A DNA stretch of 42,096 nt from Methylobacterium sp. GXS13 (GCF_001455965.1 NZ_LKKO01000051.1:1-42096), one strand, 5' to 3'; counted from the stretch's first letter, positions 25,678-34,296 are shown. Numbers and translations: made by a program. Notes: a model not told the origin generated them from the letters alone.

Positions 25678-27123
25678 ATGTTCGGTAGGCGACAATCCGG
25701 AACCGCTCCGACGACACCCGCACCGGCCCCGCCGGTGCGGGCCGCTTTGCCGACAGCGCCGGTGCTGCGCGATTCCGCCCCGGCGCCAAAGCCGACGCCC
25801 AAGCCCGCCGCCCCGGCGGTGGTCGAGAACCTGCGCTCCGAGGATTACTACCGGACCAAGAGCCTGATCTTCGGCGCCCTGATCGAGGCGATCGATCTCA
25901 CGCAGCTCTCGCGCCTCGACGCCGAGACCGCCCGGGAGGAGATCCGCGACATCGTCACGGAGATCATCGGGCTCAAGAACATCGTCCTGTCGATCGCCGA
26001 GCAGGAGGAGCTGCTCGACGACATCTGCAACGACGTGCTGGGCTACGGCCCGCTGGAGCCGCTGCTCGCTCGCGACGACATCGCCGACATCATGGTCAAC
26101 GGCGCCAACCGGACCTTCATCGAGGTCAACGGCAAGATTCAGCTGACCAATGTGCGGTTCCGCGACAACCAGCAATTGATGAACATCTGCCAGCGCATCG
26201 TCAGCCAGGTCGGGCGGCGCGTGGACGACGCCTCGCCGATCTGCGACGCGCGCCTGCCGGACGGCTCGCGCGTCAACGTGATCGCGCCGCCGCTGGCCAT
26301 CGACGGGCCGGCGCTCACGATCCGCAAGTTCAAGAAGGACAAGCTCACCCTCGAGCAGCTCGTGCGCTTCGGGGCGATCTCCCCGGAGGGCGCCGAGGTC
26401 CTGAAGATCATCGGCCAGTCGCGCTGCAACGTCGTCATCTCGGGCGGTACGGGCTCCGGCAAGACCACGCTGCTGAACTGCCTCACCGCCTTCATCGAGC
26501 ACGACGAACGGGTCATCACCTGCGAGGACGCGGCCGAGCTGCAGCTCCAGCAGCCTCATGTCGTGCGCCTGGAGACGCGCCCCCCGAACATGGAGGGTCA
26601 GGGACAGGTCACCATGCGCGACCTCGTCAAGAACTGCCTGCGCATGCGGCCGGAGCGGATCATCGTCGGCGAGGTCCGCGGACCCGAGGCCTTCGACCTG
26701 CTCCAGGCGATGAACACCGGCCACGATGGCTCGATGGGCACGCTGCACGCCAACAGCCCGCGCGAATGCCTGTCGCGGATCGAGTCGATGATCTCGATGG
26801 GCGGCTTCACGCTGCCGTCGAAGACCCTGCGCGAGATGATCTGCGGCTCGATCGACGTGGTGATCCAGGCCATGCGCCTGCGCGACGGCTCCCGGCGCAT
26901 CACCCACATCACCGAGGTGCTGGGCATGGAGGGCGACGTGATCACCACCCAGGACGTCTTCCTCTACGATATCGTCGGCGAGGATCCGAACGGGAAGCTG
27001 ATCGGGCGCCATCGCTCGACGGGCGTCGGCCGGCCGAAATTCTGGGAGCGGGCCCGCTATTACGGCCTGGATCGCCGGCTCGGCGAGGCGCTCGACGCCG
27101 CCGAAGTCGTCAACGGGGCCTAG
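25678..27123 (+). CDS. cpaF: Tad pilus secretion ATPase CpaF/TadA
   Basis: This hexameric ATPase powers pilus extension and retraction. It has 481 residues: a proline-rich N-terminus (to about 45), the GSPII_E N-terminal region (DDICNDVLGYGPLEPLLARDDIADIMVNG), Walker A GGTGSGKTTLLN, the Asp box (TCEDAAELQL), Walker B (RIIVGEVRGPEAFDLLQAMNTGHDGSMGTLHAN) with the His box. All catalytic motifs are intact. The stop TAG at 27121-27123 lies one base before the tadB ATG, so the two are translationally close. Confidence 0.95.
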   Translation: MFGRRQSGTAPTTPAPAPPVRAALPTAPVLRDSAPAPKPTPKPAAPAVVENLRSEDYYRTKSLIFGALIEAIDLTQLSRLDAETAREEIRDIVTEIIGLKNIVLSIAEQEELLDDICNDVLGYGPLEPLLARDDIADIMVNGANRTFIEVNGKIQLTNVRFRDNQQLMNICQRIVSQVGRRVDDASPICDARLPDGSRVNVIAPPLAIDGPALTIRKFKKDKLTLEQLVRFGAISPEGAEVLKIIGQSRCNVVISGGTGSGKTTLLNCLTAFIEHDERVITCEDAAELQLQQPHVVRLETRPPNMEGQGQVTMRDLVKNCLRMRPERIIVGEVRGPEAFDLLQAMNTGHDGSMGTLHANSPRECLSRIESMISMGGFTLPSKTLREMICGSIDVVIQAMRLRDGSRRITHITEVLGMEGDVITTQDVFLYDIVGEDPNGKLIGRHRSTGVGRPKFWERARYYGLDRRLGEALDAAEVVNGA

Positions 27124-27124
27124 C

Positions 27125-28102
27125 ATGCCCGATTCGTCCCAGATACCGATCGCGGCCGGCTTGATCGGCATCGCCGTGGCGGCCGTCGCCTACGTGGCCG
27201 TGCTGCCGCTGCTCGGCGGCCAGCGCCGGGCGAGCAAGCGCCTGAAATCGATCGGCGTCTCGGCCTCCGGGGCGGCGGTACGCGGCGTCGCGGTCAACCG
27301 CCGCGAGCAGGTCGCCAAGACGCTGAGCGAGATCGAGGCGAAGGCGAAGAACGCCAACAAGGCCACGCTGGAGCTGAAGCTCGCCCGCGCCGGCCTGAGC
27401 TGGACGAAGCGGACCTTCTACACCGTCTCGGGGGGCTGCGCCGCAATCCTCGGCCTGCTTCTGTTCCTCATCACCGACAGCCCGGTGGCCGCAGCCGGCG
27501 CCGCCTTCGCGGGGGGCTTCGGCCTGCCCGCCTGGCTGCTGCGCCACCTGCGGCTCCGGCGCATCGCGAAGTTTAACAAGGAGCTGCCCAACGCCGTCGA
27601 CGTGGTGGTGCGCGGCATCCGCACCGGCATCCCGGTCGGCGACTGCTTCCGCATGGTCTCGCGCGAGGCCGAGGAGCCGGTGCGCAGCGAGTTCAGGACG
27701 GTGATCGAGACCCAGGCGATGGGCCTCTCGCTGGGCGAGGCCGTCTCGCGCCTGTTCGAGCGGGTGCCGACCGCCGAGGTGAACTTCTTCGCGATCGTGA
27801 TCAACATCCAGCAGCAATCGGGCGGCAACCTGTCGGAGGCGCTGAACAATCTCTCGGTGGTCCTGCGCGACCGGGCCAAGATGCGGGGCAAGGTCCAGGC
27901 GATGAGCATGGAGGCCAAGGCCTCGGCCTCGATCATCGCGTGCCTGCCCTTCGGCGTGGCGGGCATCACCACGCTGACCAGCCCGGACTACATCTCGCTG
28001 CTCTGGACGACGGATATCGGCAAGATCGCGCTGGTGGGCGCGGCGATCTGGATGTCGATCGGCGTCTTAACGATCAAGAAGATGATCGCCTTCGATTTCT
28101 GA
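27125..28102 (+). CDS. tadB: Tad pilus inner-membrane platform protein TadB
   Basis: It forms the inner-membrane platform on which CpaF acts. The 325 residues carry an N-terminal membrane helix (AAGLIGIAVAAVAYVAVLPLL), a central hydrophobic pair (SGGCAAILGLLLFLI and VAAAGAAFAGGFGLPAWLL), and the T2SSF domain (ELPNAVDVVVRGIRTGIPVGDCFRMVSREAEEPVRSEF...LSLGEAVSRLFERVPTAEVNFFAIVINIQQQSGGNLSEALNNLSVVLRDR). C-terminal membrane segments close the protein. Organisation and length are typical for alphaproteobacterial TadB. Confidence 0.94.
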   Translation: MPDSSQIPIAAGLIGIAVAAVAYVAVLPLLGGQRRASKRLKSIGVSASGAAVRGVAVNRREQVAKTLSEIEAKAKNANKATLELKLARAGLSWTKRTFYTVSGGCAAILGLLLFLITDSPVAAAGAAFAGGFGLPAWLLRHLRLRRIAKFNKELPNAVDVVVRGIRTGIPVGDCFRMVSREAEEPVRSEFRTVIETQAMGLSLGEAVSRLFERVPTAEVNFFAIVINIQQQSGGNLSEALNNLSVVLRDRAKMRGKVQAMSMEAKASASIIACLPFGVAGITTLTSPDYISLLWTTDIGKIALVGAAIWMSIGVLTIKKMIAFDF

Positions 28103-28128
28103 GCCGTAGCTGATCGGGATCCGGTTCC

Positions 28129-29109
28129 ATGATCGACGCCATCGCGGAGAAGCTGTTCGATCCCCGTTTCATGGGGGCACTGCTGACCGCCATCGCGGCA
28201 GCCGCAACCGCCTTTGCGGTGGCGCAGCCTTTCTTCGAAACGGACAAGCTTGCCAAGCGGATGAAGCTCGTCAGCGACGAGCGCGAGCTTATCCGGCGGC
28301 GAGAGCGCCAGGTGGACCGGGTGCGGCCGAACGATCGGGCGACGCTGCGCGTCGCGCCCAAGGCTTACATGAAATCTATCGTCGACCGCTACCAGCTGAA
28401 CCGCTGGCTCGGGACCGACACCGCCAAGCGCAAGCTGATGATGGCGGGCTATCGCGGCCAAGGCGCGGAAACCACGTTCCTGTTCTTCCGCCTGATCGTC
28501 CCGCTGGCCGCCGTGATCACGGCGTTCTTCTACCTGTTCGTGCTGGAGGCGATCGACGCCACATACCTGATGCGGATCGGGATGGTGATCGGCACAGCCT
28601 ATGCGGGCATCAAGGCGCCGGAGCTGTTCCTGCTCAACACCGCCAAGAAGCGGCAGGCCGAGATCAGGCGGGCGTGGCCGGACGCCCTCGACCTGACGCT
28701 GATCTGCGTCGAATCCGGTATGGCGATCGAGAACGCGTTCCGGAAGGTGAGCACCGAGATCGCCACGTCCTCGGTGGTGCTGGCCGAGGAACTCGCCCTG
28801 ATGACGGCCGAGATGTCGTTCCTGCCCGATCGGCGGCAGGCCTACGAGAACCTGGCGCTGCGGACCGGGCTTGAGCCCGTGAAGTCGGTGGCGACCGCGC
28901 TGATCCAAGGCGAGCGCTACGGCACGCCGGTGGGTCAGGCCCTGCGGGTCCTGAGCCAGGAGAGCCGCGACCAGCGCATGAACGAGGCCGAGAAGAAAGC
29001 GGCCAGCCTGCCGCCCAAGCTGACCGTACCGATGATTCTGTTCTTCCTGCCCGTGCTGTTCGTCGTGATCATCACGCCGGCCGTCATCCAGGTCATGCAG
29101 ATGCAGTGA
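28129..29109 (+). CDS. tadC: Tad pilus inner-membrane platform protein TadC
   Basis: This is the partner of TadB in the inner membrane. The 326 residues show an N-terminal membrane segment (ALLTAIAAAATAFAVAQPFF), two central helices (LIVPLAAVITAFFYLFVL, then MRIGMVIGTAYAGIKAPELFLL) and a T2SSF domain (WPDALDLTLICVESGMAIENAFRKVSTEI...ALIQGERYGTPVGQALRVLSQESRDQRM). A C-terminal helix (PMILFFLPVLFVVIITPAVI) follows. It is the last gene of the operon; no tetratricopeptide TadD, pseudopilin TadE/F or prepilin peptidase follows. Confidence 0.94.
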   Translation: MIDAIAEKLFDPRFMGALLTAIAAAATAFAVAQPFFETDKLAKRMKLVSDERELIRRRERQVDRVRPNDRATLRVAPKAYMKSIVDRYQLNRWLGTDTAKRKLMMAGYRGQGAETTFLFFRLIVPLAAVITAFFYLFVLEAIDATYLMRIGMVIGTAYAGIKAPELFLLNTAKKRQAEIRRAWPDALDLTLICVESGMAIENAFRKVSTEIATSSVVLAEELALMTAEMSFLPDRRQAYENLALRTGLEPVKSVATALIQGERYGTPVGQALRVLSQESRDQRMNEAEKKAASLPPKLTVPMILFFLPVLFVVIITPAVIQVMQMQ

Positions 29110-29136
29110 CGGCGCGATGCTCGACGCGTCAGGCGC

Positions 29137-29370
29137 TCAGCGGATACGACCGGGCCGGGTCGGCTCGAAGACGATGCGGCGGTGGAACGCGCACCAGCTC
29201 TTACCGTCGGAGACCGGCGCACCGCAGCAGATCGCGCGGTCGTTCGGCTCGCCGATGATGTACTTGCATACGAAGGCCCCGGACTGCGCGAAGGGCACAC
29301 GCAGATCAGCCGACGGCTCCTGGACGCCCTCGGCATCGCCGATCTGAGACATACGGACGAGTTGATTCAT
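29137..29370 (-). CDS. Short GcrA-family protein lacking the DNA-binding domain
   Basis: The 77 residues match only the C-terminal part of the cell-cycle regulator GcrA: VCKYIIGEPNDRAICCGAP...SWCAFHRRIVFEP lines up with the CKWPIGDP...FCG...YC..H.R..YQP block of GcrA. In Caulobacter this part contacts the principal sigma factor, while an N-terminal HTH (absent here) binds methylated GANTC DNA. Cys35, Cys48, Cys49, Cys60 and His63 could bind metal. The first 30 residues have no HTH character. A second ATG lies at 29352. It converges with tadC, stop codons 27 bases apart. It could be a stand-alone sigma-binding module or a remnant. Confidence 0.7.
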   Translation of the reverse strand: MNQLVRMSQIGDAEGVQEPSADLRVPFAQSGAFVCKYIIGEPNDRAICCGAPVSDGKSWCAFHRRIVFEPTRPGRIR

Positions 29371-29787
29371 GGCGGTGATCGGCTCAATAAGCAGACTGCA
29401 CGGTCGGCGCAGGCGCCTCGGCAGAGAGGGAGGATCGGACGCTCCTCCTTCAGGCGGCGGCCCCGTCTCGCCTGTCCGGAGCTTGCGTCGCTCGGAACGG
29501 CATCGGGGGCGACCCGCCCGAACCGGCCTCGACGGCTGGCGCGGTGAGCGTCATCGTGTTGTCGTAACTGGGGTTACAACGATTGAAAACAAGACCAGCG
29601 TGCATTCGCTGCATCGGACCACGGTGCGCGGTGCGTAGCTGGCTGTCGGATTGCGGGCGCGCCACGACCGGCGTCGCCCCTGACGAAACCGCCCGACCGC
29701 GAAGCCGCAGGGCCGCGACCGGGCGTGCAACCCGCCCCGGCCTGTGGTTTGGTGGGTGCTCTCGCGAACAGAGCCGGATTGCGGATC
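29371..29787. other. 417-bp gap upstream of sseA
   Basis: No frame in either strand has recognisable features; the minus frame at 29450-29665 and plus frame at 29369-29638 look like antisense or chance frames. A small dyad GTAAC/GTTAC with flanking TTGT and ACAA lies near 29564-29580 and could be part of a promoter or operator for the GcrA-like gene. Confidence 0.35.
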
Positions 29788-30633
29788 ATGGCCCACCCGC
29801 CCCTCGTGACCCCCGAATGGTTGCACGACCGCCGCGATGCCCCCGACATCGTGGTGCTCGACGCCTCGTGGTACCTGCCGGCCGCCGGCCGCGATGCCGC
29901 CGCCGAGTACCAGGCCGCGCATATTCCCGGGGCCCTGCGCTTCGACCTCGACGCCATGAGCGACACTGAGTCGAGCCTGCCGCACATGCTGCCCCGCTCC
30001 GACGTGTTCGCCTCGCGGATGCGCGCGCTGGGCATCGGCGACGGCCTGCAGATCGTCGTCTATGACGGCCAGGGCCTGTTCTCAGCCCCCCGGGTCTGGT
30101 GGATGCTCAAGACCTTCGGGGTGCGGGACGCGCTGGTGCTGGATGGCGGCCTGCCCGCCTGGATCGCCGCGGGCTACCCCACCGAGGACGGCGACCCCGT
30201 CCCCCGCGAACGGCGCCACTTCACCGCCCGGCTCGACCACGGTGCCGTAGCGGACGCCAACGACGTCGCCCGGGCCCTGGAGACCGGCTCGGCCCAGGTG
30301 GTCGATGCCCGCTCAGCGACCCGCTTCCGCGGCGAGGATCCGGAGCCGCGGCCGGGCGTGCGGCCGGGGCACATGCCCGGGGCGCACAACCTGCACTACG
30401 CGTCCCTCCAGCGCGACGGTCGGCTGAAAAACCCGGAGGAGCTAGAGAAGGTGTTCGCGGAGAGTGGCATCGATCCCGACCGGCCGGTCGTGACCACCTG
30501 CGGCTCCGGCGTCACCGCGGCGATCATCGCCCTGGCCCTGGAGACCATGGGCCGGCCGGCTCGCGGCCTCTACGACGGGTCCTGGTCCGAATGGGGCGCC
30601 GACACGGCACGGCCAGTCGCGACGGGCGCATAA
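29788..30633 (+). CDS. sseA: 3-mercaptopyruvate sulfurtransferase
   Basis: It transfers sulfur from 3-mercaptopyruvate or thiosulfate to a thiol acceptor or cyanide. The 281 residues contain two rhodanese domains: an inactive N-terminal one (about 8-130, GALRFDLDAMSD, LQIVVYDGQGLFSAPRVWWML) and the catalytic C-terminal one with Cys238 in the loop CGSGVTA. That loop sequence is typical of mercaptopyruvate-specific enzymes. The ATG at 29788 was chosen because upstream extension (from 29725) lacks family similarity. It could work in cysteine breakdown together with CysE-made cysteine. Confidence 0.92.
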   Translation: MAHPPLVTPEWLHDRRDAPDIVVLDASWYLPAAGRDAAAEYQAAHIPGALRFDLDAMSDTESSLPHMLPRSDVFASRMRALGIGDGLQIVVYDGQGLFSAPRVWWMLKTFGVRDALVLDGGLPAWIAAGYPTEDGDPVPRERRHFTARLDHGAVADANDVARALETGSAQVVDARSATRFRGEDPEPRPGVRPGHMPGAHNLHYASLQRDGRLKNPEELEKVFAESGIDPDRPVVTTCGSGVTAAIIALALETMGRPARGLYDGSWSEWGADTARPVATGA

Positions 30634-30675
30634 GGCCAAGTCCCGGTTTCAAGAGGTCGCCGACCGTTTGGGGGG

Positions 30676-30692
30676 GCAGGGCAACGCCCTGC
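30676..30692. terminator. Hairpin in the convergent sseA/ftrC gap
   Basis: GCAGGGC and GCCCTGC pair around a 3-base loop, 42 bases past the sseA stop, inside a longer dispersed-repeat-like block (about 30660-30746). It could end transcription from both sides. Confidence 0.5.
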
Positions 30693-30733
30693 TCATCAGG
30701 GCTCCGCCCCGATACCCCGCCAAAGCGCCCGGC

Positions 30734-30746
30734 CCTTTGGAAACCC
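30734..30746 (+). repeat. CCTTTGGAAACCC element, copy 2
   Basis: This is identical to 8556-8568 and likewise lies in a gap where genes converge, here six bases before the ftrC stop codon. Confidence 0.55.
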
Positions 30747-30751
30747 TTGAC

Positions 30752-31576
30752 TCAAGCGGTGCGCACCGTCGGGCGCTTGTCGGCCGAACTCCACTGCATC
30801 AGCCCGATCATCACGGCGATGGTGCCGACATAGACCAGCCCCTGCAGGGCGGTGGGCCGGTCGGTGTAGCCGACCAGGGCGTGCAGCACCCGGCCCGGCC
30901 AGGAATTTTCCGCGATCACGCCCGAGCTGTTCCACAGGGTCTGGCCGAGAATATCAACGACACCGGCATTGGCCAGGAACTGGGCGGCCTGCGACGCGAG
31001 CCCCGCGGCAAGGAAGATGATCAGCGCGCTCGTGATCGAGAACACGTAGCGGCTCGGGATCGAGGCCAGACCGAGATAGGTCACCGCGGAGAGGAGGATG
31101 CCGGCCCCGATGCCCGCGAAGGCGCCGAACTGGATGTCCGCGCCCGAGGTGCCGGAGGCCACAAGGCCGTAGAGGAACAGGACCAGCTCGGCCCCCTCGC
31201 GCAGGATCGCGGCGCCGACGACGATCGAGAGGGCGGCGGCCTCACGTTCGCCCGAGCGCACCGCCTCGCCGGCCGCGCGCAACTCGCCCGCGAGCTCCTT
31301 GCCGTGCTTGCTCATCCAGGTGTTGTGCCAGATCAGCAGCAGTACCGCGACGATCAGCACGGCGGCGTTCAGGATGTCCTGGCCGCTGCCCTCGAAGGCA
31401 TCGGAGATCGATTCGGCGAACAGAGCGACGAGGCCGGCCCCGGCGAGACCGCCGACGACGCCGAGCAGCACCCAGCGCATCCGGCCCGGGATGCCCCGTG
31501 TGGCCGCGAGCACGATGGAGATGATCAGGCCCGCCTCGATGACTTCGCGGAAGGCGATGATGAACGCGCCGATCAT
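30752..31576 (-). CDS. ftrC: High-affinity iron permease FtrC (FTR1/EfeU family)
   Basis: The inner-membrane permease of the FtrABCD ferrous-iron system has 274 residues with about seven membrane helices. The two iron-binding REXXE motifs are REVIE at 10-14 and REGAE at 126-130, as in yeast Ftr1 and bacterial EfeU. The ATG at 31576 is preceded by GAGGAG at good spacing. It is last of four genes read right to left (ftrA, ftrB, ftrD, ftrC), 30 bases after ftrD. Brucella FtrABCD uses the same four parts, with C before D. Confidence 0.92.
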   Translation of the reverse strand: MIGAFIIAFREVIEAGLIISIVLAATRGIPGRMRWVLLGVVGGLAGAGLVALFAESISDAFEGSGQDILNAAVLIVAVLLLIWHNTWMSKHGKELAGELRAAGEAVRSGEREAAALSIVVGAAILREGAELVLFLYGLVASGTSGADIQFGAFAGIGAGILLSAVTYLGLASIPSRYVFSITSALIIFLAAGLASQAAQFLANAGVVDILGQTLWNSSGVIAENSWPGRVLHALVGYTDRPTALQGLVYVGTIAVMIGLMQWSSADKRPTVRTA

Positions 31577-31606
31577 GGCGTTCTCCTCAGTTGAACGCGG
31601 ACCGCG

Positions 31607-33028
31607 CTACCAGACCCAGAACAGGAGCACCCAGTTGGCGACCGAGAGGGTCACCGCTGAGGCAATGGAGGCTGTGGCCGCAGCCCGCCGGAGACCGCCC
31701 GCCCCGAGGCCGGCGACCCGCCAGGCGAGCCACACGCTCCACAGGCCGGAGCCGATCAGCATGGCCGCGCGGATCTCCGACACGTACGGGATGACGATAC
31801 CGTCGCCCCGCAGGAACGTGACGGTCAGCGCCGAGAGGCCCAGGAAGACGCCGCAGCCCGCCACCGGGATCAGCGTCTGCGTCAGGTGGTGGAAGCGCCG
31901 GAGCGACCAGCCGCCGAGCGCGACGGTCGCGAGCGCAACGATCCCCGACAGGGCCAGCCCGAGGATCACGGTCGCGGCGCCGATGTAGGCCAGCAGCAAC
32001 CCACCGTCGAGCAGGGTCATCACGTCGCTGTGGTCGGGGTAGTTCGTCAGGATGAACCAGGGCGCGGACATCTCCAGCGGCCAGGTGATTCCGTGCCCGA
32101 TCAGCCAGGTGGCGGCCCCTTGCTTGGCCTCGACGAACCAGGGGCTCGACGACCACTGGAACGCGCCCACCGCCAGGGCCAGCATGCCGAACAGGATCAG
32201 CACCGTCTGTTCCAGGCTCGGCTCCTGGCCGGCGACGTGGACGATCTCGTGGTTGGGCGAACGCAGGGCGAGGCGCACCGCGCCGCGATGGCCGCTGCAG
32301 CGCCCGCACATATGGCAGGAACCGGAGCCGCGCATCGCCTTGACCGGGACCAGGGGCGCGCAGTTGAAAGCCTCAGTGCCCTGCACGGGCTTGGGCGAGG
32401 CCGCCCAGGCGGCGCGGTCGACCTGGAAGCTGATCGGCGCGAGCTTGGACAGCACCGCGAAGACGCCGTTGACCGGGCAGAGATAGCGGCACCAGACCCG
32501 CTTGTTGCGGCCGTAGAGCAGACCGACGATGATCGCCGCGACCGTCGAGCCGCCGAGCACCGCGAGCACCGGCTTCGGATAGCCGTAGACGCTGGTCATC
32601 TGCCCGTAGACGGTGGTACCGGCAAACGCCAGGAACGGCCAACCCTGCCAGGTGATCCAGCGCGGCACGGCATAGCCGCGGCTCCACCGGCTGGCGAACT
32701 CGCTCAGCGCCCCCTCCGGGCAGAGCACGCCGCACCAGGCCCGGCCGACCAGCACCATGCTCAGGAGCACGAACGGCCACCAGATGCCCCAGAACGCGAA
32801 TTGCGCGGCGAGCGTCAGGTTGGTCCAGATATGCGCGGTGTTGTCAGGCAGCGGGAGCAGAGCCGGCACGATCACCAGTACGCCGTAGACCCCGACGATC
32901 ACCCATTGCACGGCGCGGATCATCCAGCCGTGCCGCCGCAGCCAGTCGCCGAAGCGGGCGAGCCGCGCGTCGATCAGGTCCCGGCGTGCGGGTGCGTCGG
33001 CGAGGAGGGTCGGGGCGGTCACCGTCAA
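31607..33028 (-). CDS. ftrD: Membrane 4Fe-4S protein FtrD of the iron-uptake system
   Basis: This 473-residue polytopic membrane protein resembles NapH/CcoG-type ferredoxins. Cys motifs are AWCGVLCPEG, WCRYLCPVNG and SCHMCGRCSG, which would ligate iron-sulfur clusters, within about 10 hydrophobic helices. In the Ftr system it is thought to pass electrons that regenerate the iron-binding state or reduce transported iron. The start is unclear: TTG at 33028, seven bases after the ftrB stop, or a GTG six bases further on; no ATG fits. Context alone makes the FtrD assignment strong. Confidence 0.88.
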   Translation of the reverse strand: MTVTAPTLLADAPARRDLIDARLARFGDWLRRHGWMIRAVQWVIVGVYGVLVIVPALLPLPDNTAHIWTNLTLAAQFAFWGIWWPFVLLSMVLVGRAWCGVLCPEGALSEFASRWSRGYAVPRWITWQGWPFLAFAGTTVYGQMTSVYGYPKPVLAVLGGSTVAAIIVGLLYGRNKRVWCRYLCPVNGVFAVLSKLAPISFQVDRAAWAASPKPVQGTEAFNCAPLVPVKAMRGSGSCHMCGRCSGHRGAVRLALRSPNHEIVHVAGQEPSLEQTVLILFGMLALAVGAFQWSSSPWFVEAKQGAATWLIGHGITWPLEMSAPWFILTNYPDHSDVMTLLDGGLLLAYIGAATVILGLALSGIVALATVALGGWSLRRFHHLTQTLIPVAGCGVFLGLSALTVTFLRGDGIVIPYVSEIRAAMLIGSGLWSVWLAWRVAGLGAGGLRRAAATASIASAVTLSVANWVLLFWVW

Positions 33029-33035
33029 GACGCGC

Positions 33036-33383
33036 TCATTTGGCCACCAGGGTGGCCTTCGCCTCGGGATGGAAGTCGTCGAACACCTGGTAGGTGCCGG
33101 GATCGAGGGTTCGGAACACGATCGCCGAGGTCGACCCCGCCGCCAGCGCCTTCTCGCGCTTGAGTTCCGTGCTCTCGAACTCCACCGGCGACTGGCCGGT
33201 ATTCGAGATCTCCAGCTTGAATCGCATGTTGGCCGGCACTTCGATGACCGCCGGCAGGATCACGCCGTCGCGCATCTCGACCTTGATGACCGGCATGTCG
33301 TCCGCGCGCGCGGAGACCGCCGCGCCAGTGACGGCGAGGAACGCGGCGATGCCCAGCCGAAGGGGGTGCAACGAGCGTGACAC
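33036..33383 (-). CDS. ftrB: Periplasmic cupredoxin-like protein FtrB
   Basis: This is a 115-residue exported protein (signal peptide MSRSLHPLRLGIAAFLAVTGAAVSARA) with a small beta-sandwich of the EfeO cupredoxin-like type: VIEVPANMRFKLEISNTGQSPVEFES and RTLDPGTYQVFDDFHPEAKATLVAK. In ferrous-iron systems it is proposed to oxidise Fe(II) before import. The start is a GTG at 33383, well supported by GGAGGG six bases upstream. A conserved FHPEA segment may include a metal ligand. Confidence 0.88.
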   Translation of the reverse strand: MSRSLHPLRLGIAAFLAVTGAAVSARADDMPVIKVEMRDGVILPAVIEVPANMRFKLEISNTGQSPVEFESTELKREKALAAGSTSAIVFRTLDPGTYQVFDDFHPEAKATLVAK

Positions 33384-33398
33384 GGCTATCCCTCCGGT

Positions 33399-33974
33399 TC
33401 AGTAGGCGCCCTTCTTGCCGACGCCGGCGAAGGTGAAGTCCTGGGTCACGTCGAAGGGCTCGAACCACGGGCCCACCCCCGTCTCCTTGTCGACATGGCG
33501 GCCAAAATGGCTGTCCTTGCCGGGCGGGGCGACCGTGACCTTCAGGCGGTAGCGGCCGGGGCCGAACAGCTTGACGTTGTCGCCGTAATGCGGGCCGTCA
33601 TTGGCGACCATCGGCATCAGCATGCCCGACACCTTCTGGTCCGTCGGCTTGTCGCCGTCGAGCTTCACCGCCTCGAACCGGACATCGAGGGCCGGCACCC
33701 AATCCCCCTCGGCGAAGCCGTTCCGGTTATCCTTGGCGGCGCGGATATCGGTCTCGAGATGCAGGTCCGACTGGGCGGCGGCGCGCATCATGCCGGGCGG
33801 GTCCATCTCGATCGGCTGGAGGTAGACAGCAGCGACCTCGAGGCCGTTCTTGGTCACGTGCGGACCAATCGGCACCTCCTTGGCCGAAACGGCCCCGGCA
33901 GTCGCAAGGAGGGCACCCGCAGCGAGGCCGCGGAGAATCGGGAGAAGAGTCGAGACGCGCATGGCGTCGCACAT
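33399..33974 (-). CDS. ftrA: Periplasmic iron-binding protein FtrA (P19 family)
   Basis: The first gene of the iron operon encodes a 191-residue exported protein. Its signal peptide RVSTLLPILRGLAAGALLATAGAVSAKE is followed by the P19/Tp34 fold: GLEVAAVYLQPIEMDPPGMMRAAAQSDLHLETDIRAAKDNRNGF, LMPMVANDGPHYGDNVKLFGPGRYRLKVTVAPPG. Conserved Met, His and Glu residues (EMDPPGMM, DLHLETD, GPHYGDN) match the copper/iron site of P19. Starts at 33974 or, four codons later, 33962 are both possible; the earlier has a weak GAGAG before it. It is divergent from the porin gene. Confidence 0.9.
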   Translation of the reverse strand: MCDAMRVSTLLPILRGLAAGALLATAGAVSAKEVPIGPHVTKNGLEVAAVYLQPIEMDPPGMMRAAAQSDLHLETDIRAAKDNRNGFAEGDWVPALDVRFEAVKLDGDKPTDQKVSGMLMPMVANDGPHYGDNVKLFGPGRYRLKVTVAPPGKDSHFGRHVDKETGVGPWFEPFDVTQDFTFAGVGKKGAY

Positions 33975-34017
33975 AACGCTCTCGGCAAAAGTTTCAAAGA
34001 GGCAAACCGACGCAAAT

Positions 34018-34039
34018 CAAATCATAATAATTCTAATCT
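34018..34039 (-). promoter_or_regulatory. AT-rich site upstream of ftrA with a TTAGAA half-site
   Basis: Read on the minus strand this is TTAGAATTATTATGATTT, 44-65 bases before the ftrA start, in an otherwise GC-rich region. One arm (TTAGAA) fits the iron-control element bound by Irr in Rhizobiales; the other arm is degenerate. It is a candidate promoter or iron-responsive operator. Confidence 0.35.
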
Positions 34040-34280
34040 GATACCATTACAGCGTTTGCGTATGGTAGTTCTTGGGCTTTACCTGCGGATCTGTTGAGAT
34101 TTGGTCCGAGCGTTAAAGTTATTCGGCCCGCTGTGGCCGCGCGTATCTTGACCGGCGGAGAGATGTGGGGATCGTCATGCCGTTGCCATGCGCGGCCTCG
34201 ACAATGCGGCGCGGGACGAGAAAACGGTGCGGCCTGTGTTCGAGACGATCCAAGACGGCTTGCGCGCCCGCAATCCACAT

Positions 34281-34296
34281 TATAGCAATTGCTATA
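34281..34296. promoter_or_regulatory. Perfect 16-bp palindrome TATAGCAATTGCTATA before the porin gene
   Basis: A perfect 16-bp dyad made largely of A/T lies 17 bases upstream of the porin ATG, in the divergent ftrA/porin region. Chance occurrence of a 16-bp AT-rich palindrome in DNA of this composition is low. It is a candidate repressor operator; the regulator is unknown. Confidence 0.5.

Noticed and set aside
21141..29109. Type II or type IV secretion system
   Set aside because: CpaF, TadB, TadC and CpaB/C/D/E together are specific for the Tad/Flp pilus.
29450..29665. 71-codon minus-strand frame upstream of sseA
   Set aside because: It has no ribosome binding site, no motif and atypical composition; left as a gap.
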